From NCBI RefSeq assembly GCF_016919705.1, contig NZ_CP070371.1, positions 1,145,501-1,209,500 of the forward strand: 64,000 nucleotides of DNA, written 5' to 3'. Shown in pieces: positions 63,540 through 64,000 of this stretch. The notes beneath the pieces are model-generated. The model was not told the origin of the DNA. It worked only from the letters and a program-made list of their open reading frames with translations, and did not search any database. The DNA comes from Paracoccus methylovorus. GTDB taxonomy: Bacteria; Pseudomonadota; Alphaproteobacteria; Rhodobacterales; Rhodobacteraceae. Numbering within the stretch: the first letter of the stretch is position 1; every line of letters starts with the position of its first letter. A program made the translations under genes and the position numbers.

Positions 63540-64000
63540 TCAGGAAGCAGGCAACGCAAAGGGATTGAAGCCGCTGCGGCCATGACCCTCGGATCGAGCG
63601 GCGTCATCAAGCACAAGGCTGGCCAGATCATCGGCGACCACCTCGGCGTCAGAGTCGCGTTCCAGGCTGATCACCTTCAGGTAGCTGCCGCAGGCAGAGC
63701 AAGCCTCGGCACGGATCGCGGCCTCGGGGGTATCGAAGCTAAGATAATCCAACCGGGTGGAATCCCCGCAGTTCGAACATTTTGCCCGAACCATATGCCA
63801 TTCGCATTCGCACAGGGCGCAGTGCAGATAGCGCAGGCCCTGACAGTCGCCGGTATGGATCACGCTGGCAACCGGGGCAGCGCCGCAGACTGGGCAATCG
63901 GCAGGCTCTTCCTGCGCTGCTTCCGGTAAAGAGGCAGAACGCGCAGCAAGCGAAATCTCAACTGACAGCGCCGCCCAAAGAAAGGGGGCCAGCGCCGGAT
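63540..64000 (-). CDS. fdhE: Formate dehydrogenase accessory protein FdhE (C-terminal part, cut by window edge)
   Basis: The frame stays open to the right edge and shows about 152 C-terminal residues of a protein that normally has about 300. Four CxxC-type pairs form the rubredoxin-like metal site: [24 protein letters not shown] and CSACGSY, the third followed by TRLDYLSF. FdhE is needed for maturation of formate dehydrogenase. The rest of the gene and probably the fdh operon lie to the right of the window. The stop is at 63540, and the gene converges on the sulfotransferase-like gene. Confidence 0.92.
   Translation of the reverse strand, partial: PALAPFLWAALSVEISLAARSASLPEAAQEEPADCPVCGAAPVASVIHTGDCQGLRYLHCALCECEWHMVRAKCSNCGDSTRLDYLSFDTPEAAIRAEACSACGSYLKVISLERDSDAEVVADDLASLVLDDAARSEGHGRSGFNPFALPAS

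Noticed and set aside
1..64000. tRNA, rRNA, CRISPR arrays, toxin-antitoxin pairs and phage genes
   Set aside because: I looked for cloverleaf-type segments, regularly spaced repeats and integrase-type genes beyond the transposase, and saw none. A covariance-model search would be needed for small RNAs.

Overview
The window looks like chromosomal DNA of a high-GC alphaproteobacterium of the Rhodobacteraceae, most likely Paracoccus or a close relative. The evidence is the rpsA-ihfB-lapA-trpF block with cmk just upstream, an S1 protein of the Rhodobacterales type, an ScfR-like regulator, several solute-binding-protein ABC importers and an FdhE-type protein at the right edge. This identification is inference from gene content; no rRNA or other taxonomic marker is present.

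Layout. (1) 1-3103: edge of an unknown gene, then a PuuC-like aldehyde dehydrogenase and a class III aminotransferase, with a perfect 15-bp inverted repeat upstream. (2) 3424-17120: a hydroxyproline catabolic island. One strand carries a polar amino acid ABC importer, a D-hydroxyproline-type FAD dehydrogenase, 4-hydroxyproline 2-epimerase, a trans-3-hydroxyproline dehydratase-like enzyme and a single-chain aconitase X (cis-3-hydroxyproline dehydratase type). Next come an alpha-ketoglutarate semialdehyde dehydrogenase, a pyrroline-2-carboxylate reductase-like protein and a DapA-family deaminase, with GntR and IclR regulators. Together they can take 4-hydroxyproline to 2-oxoglutarate and 3-hydroxyprolines to proline. 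(3) 17209-30146: two divergent transcription units, livJHMGF-thioesterase-CoA transferase and a beta-oxidation operon in the order pimF-B-C-D-E without pimA. This suggests uptake, CoA activation and oxidation of a dicarboxylate or similar acid. (4) 30206-36568: housekeeping genes (trpF, lapA, ihfB, rpsA, cmk, a nitronate monooxygenase) plus a phosphatase-like protein and a small secreted protein.

(5) 36591-46570: a surface glycan locus. It has rfbCBDA for dTDP-rhamnose, a 1.4-kb AT-richer gap with a gene remnant, a UDP-glucose dehydrogenase, a triple-domain RgpF/GT2/GT2 protein and a sulfotransferase-coiled-coil protein. It is followed by an IS481-like remnant and an intact IS5-type element (about 46918-48259). 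(6) 48274-58534: a second Liv-type importer with a Tat-exported binding protein, an ScfR-like regulator, a symporter-histidine kinase fusion, a small membrane protein and a CheY-like receiver; this resembles acetate/short-chain-acid sensing modules. (7) 58819-63416: a second glycan segment with an unrecognised small protein, a GT4/RgpF protein and a paralogue of the sulfotransferase whose active-site motifs look degraded. (8) 63540-64000: the C-terminal part of FdhE, cut by the window edge.

The most interesting signals are a 22-bp motif shared by the two main hydroxyproline promoters, the Ser/Thr proline-racemase homologue, the paired sulfotransferases with one apparently inactive member, and the transporter-sensor-regulator cluster between the two glycan segments.
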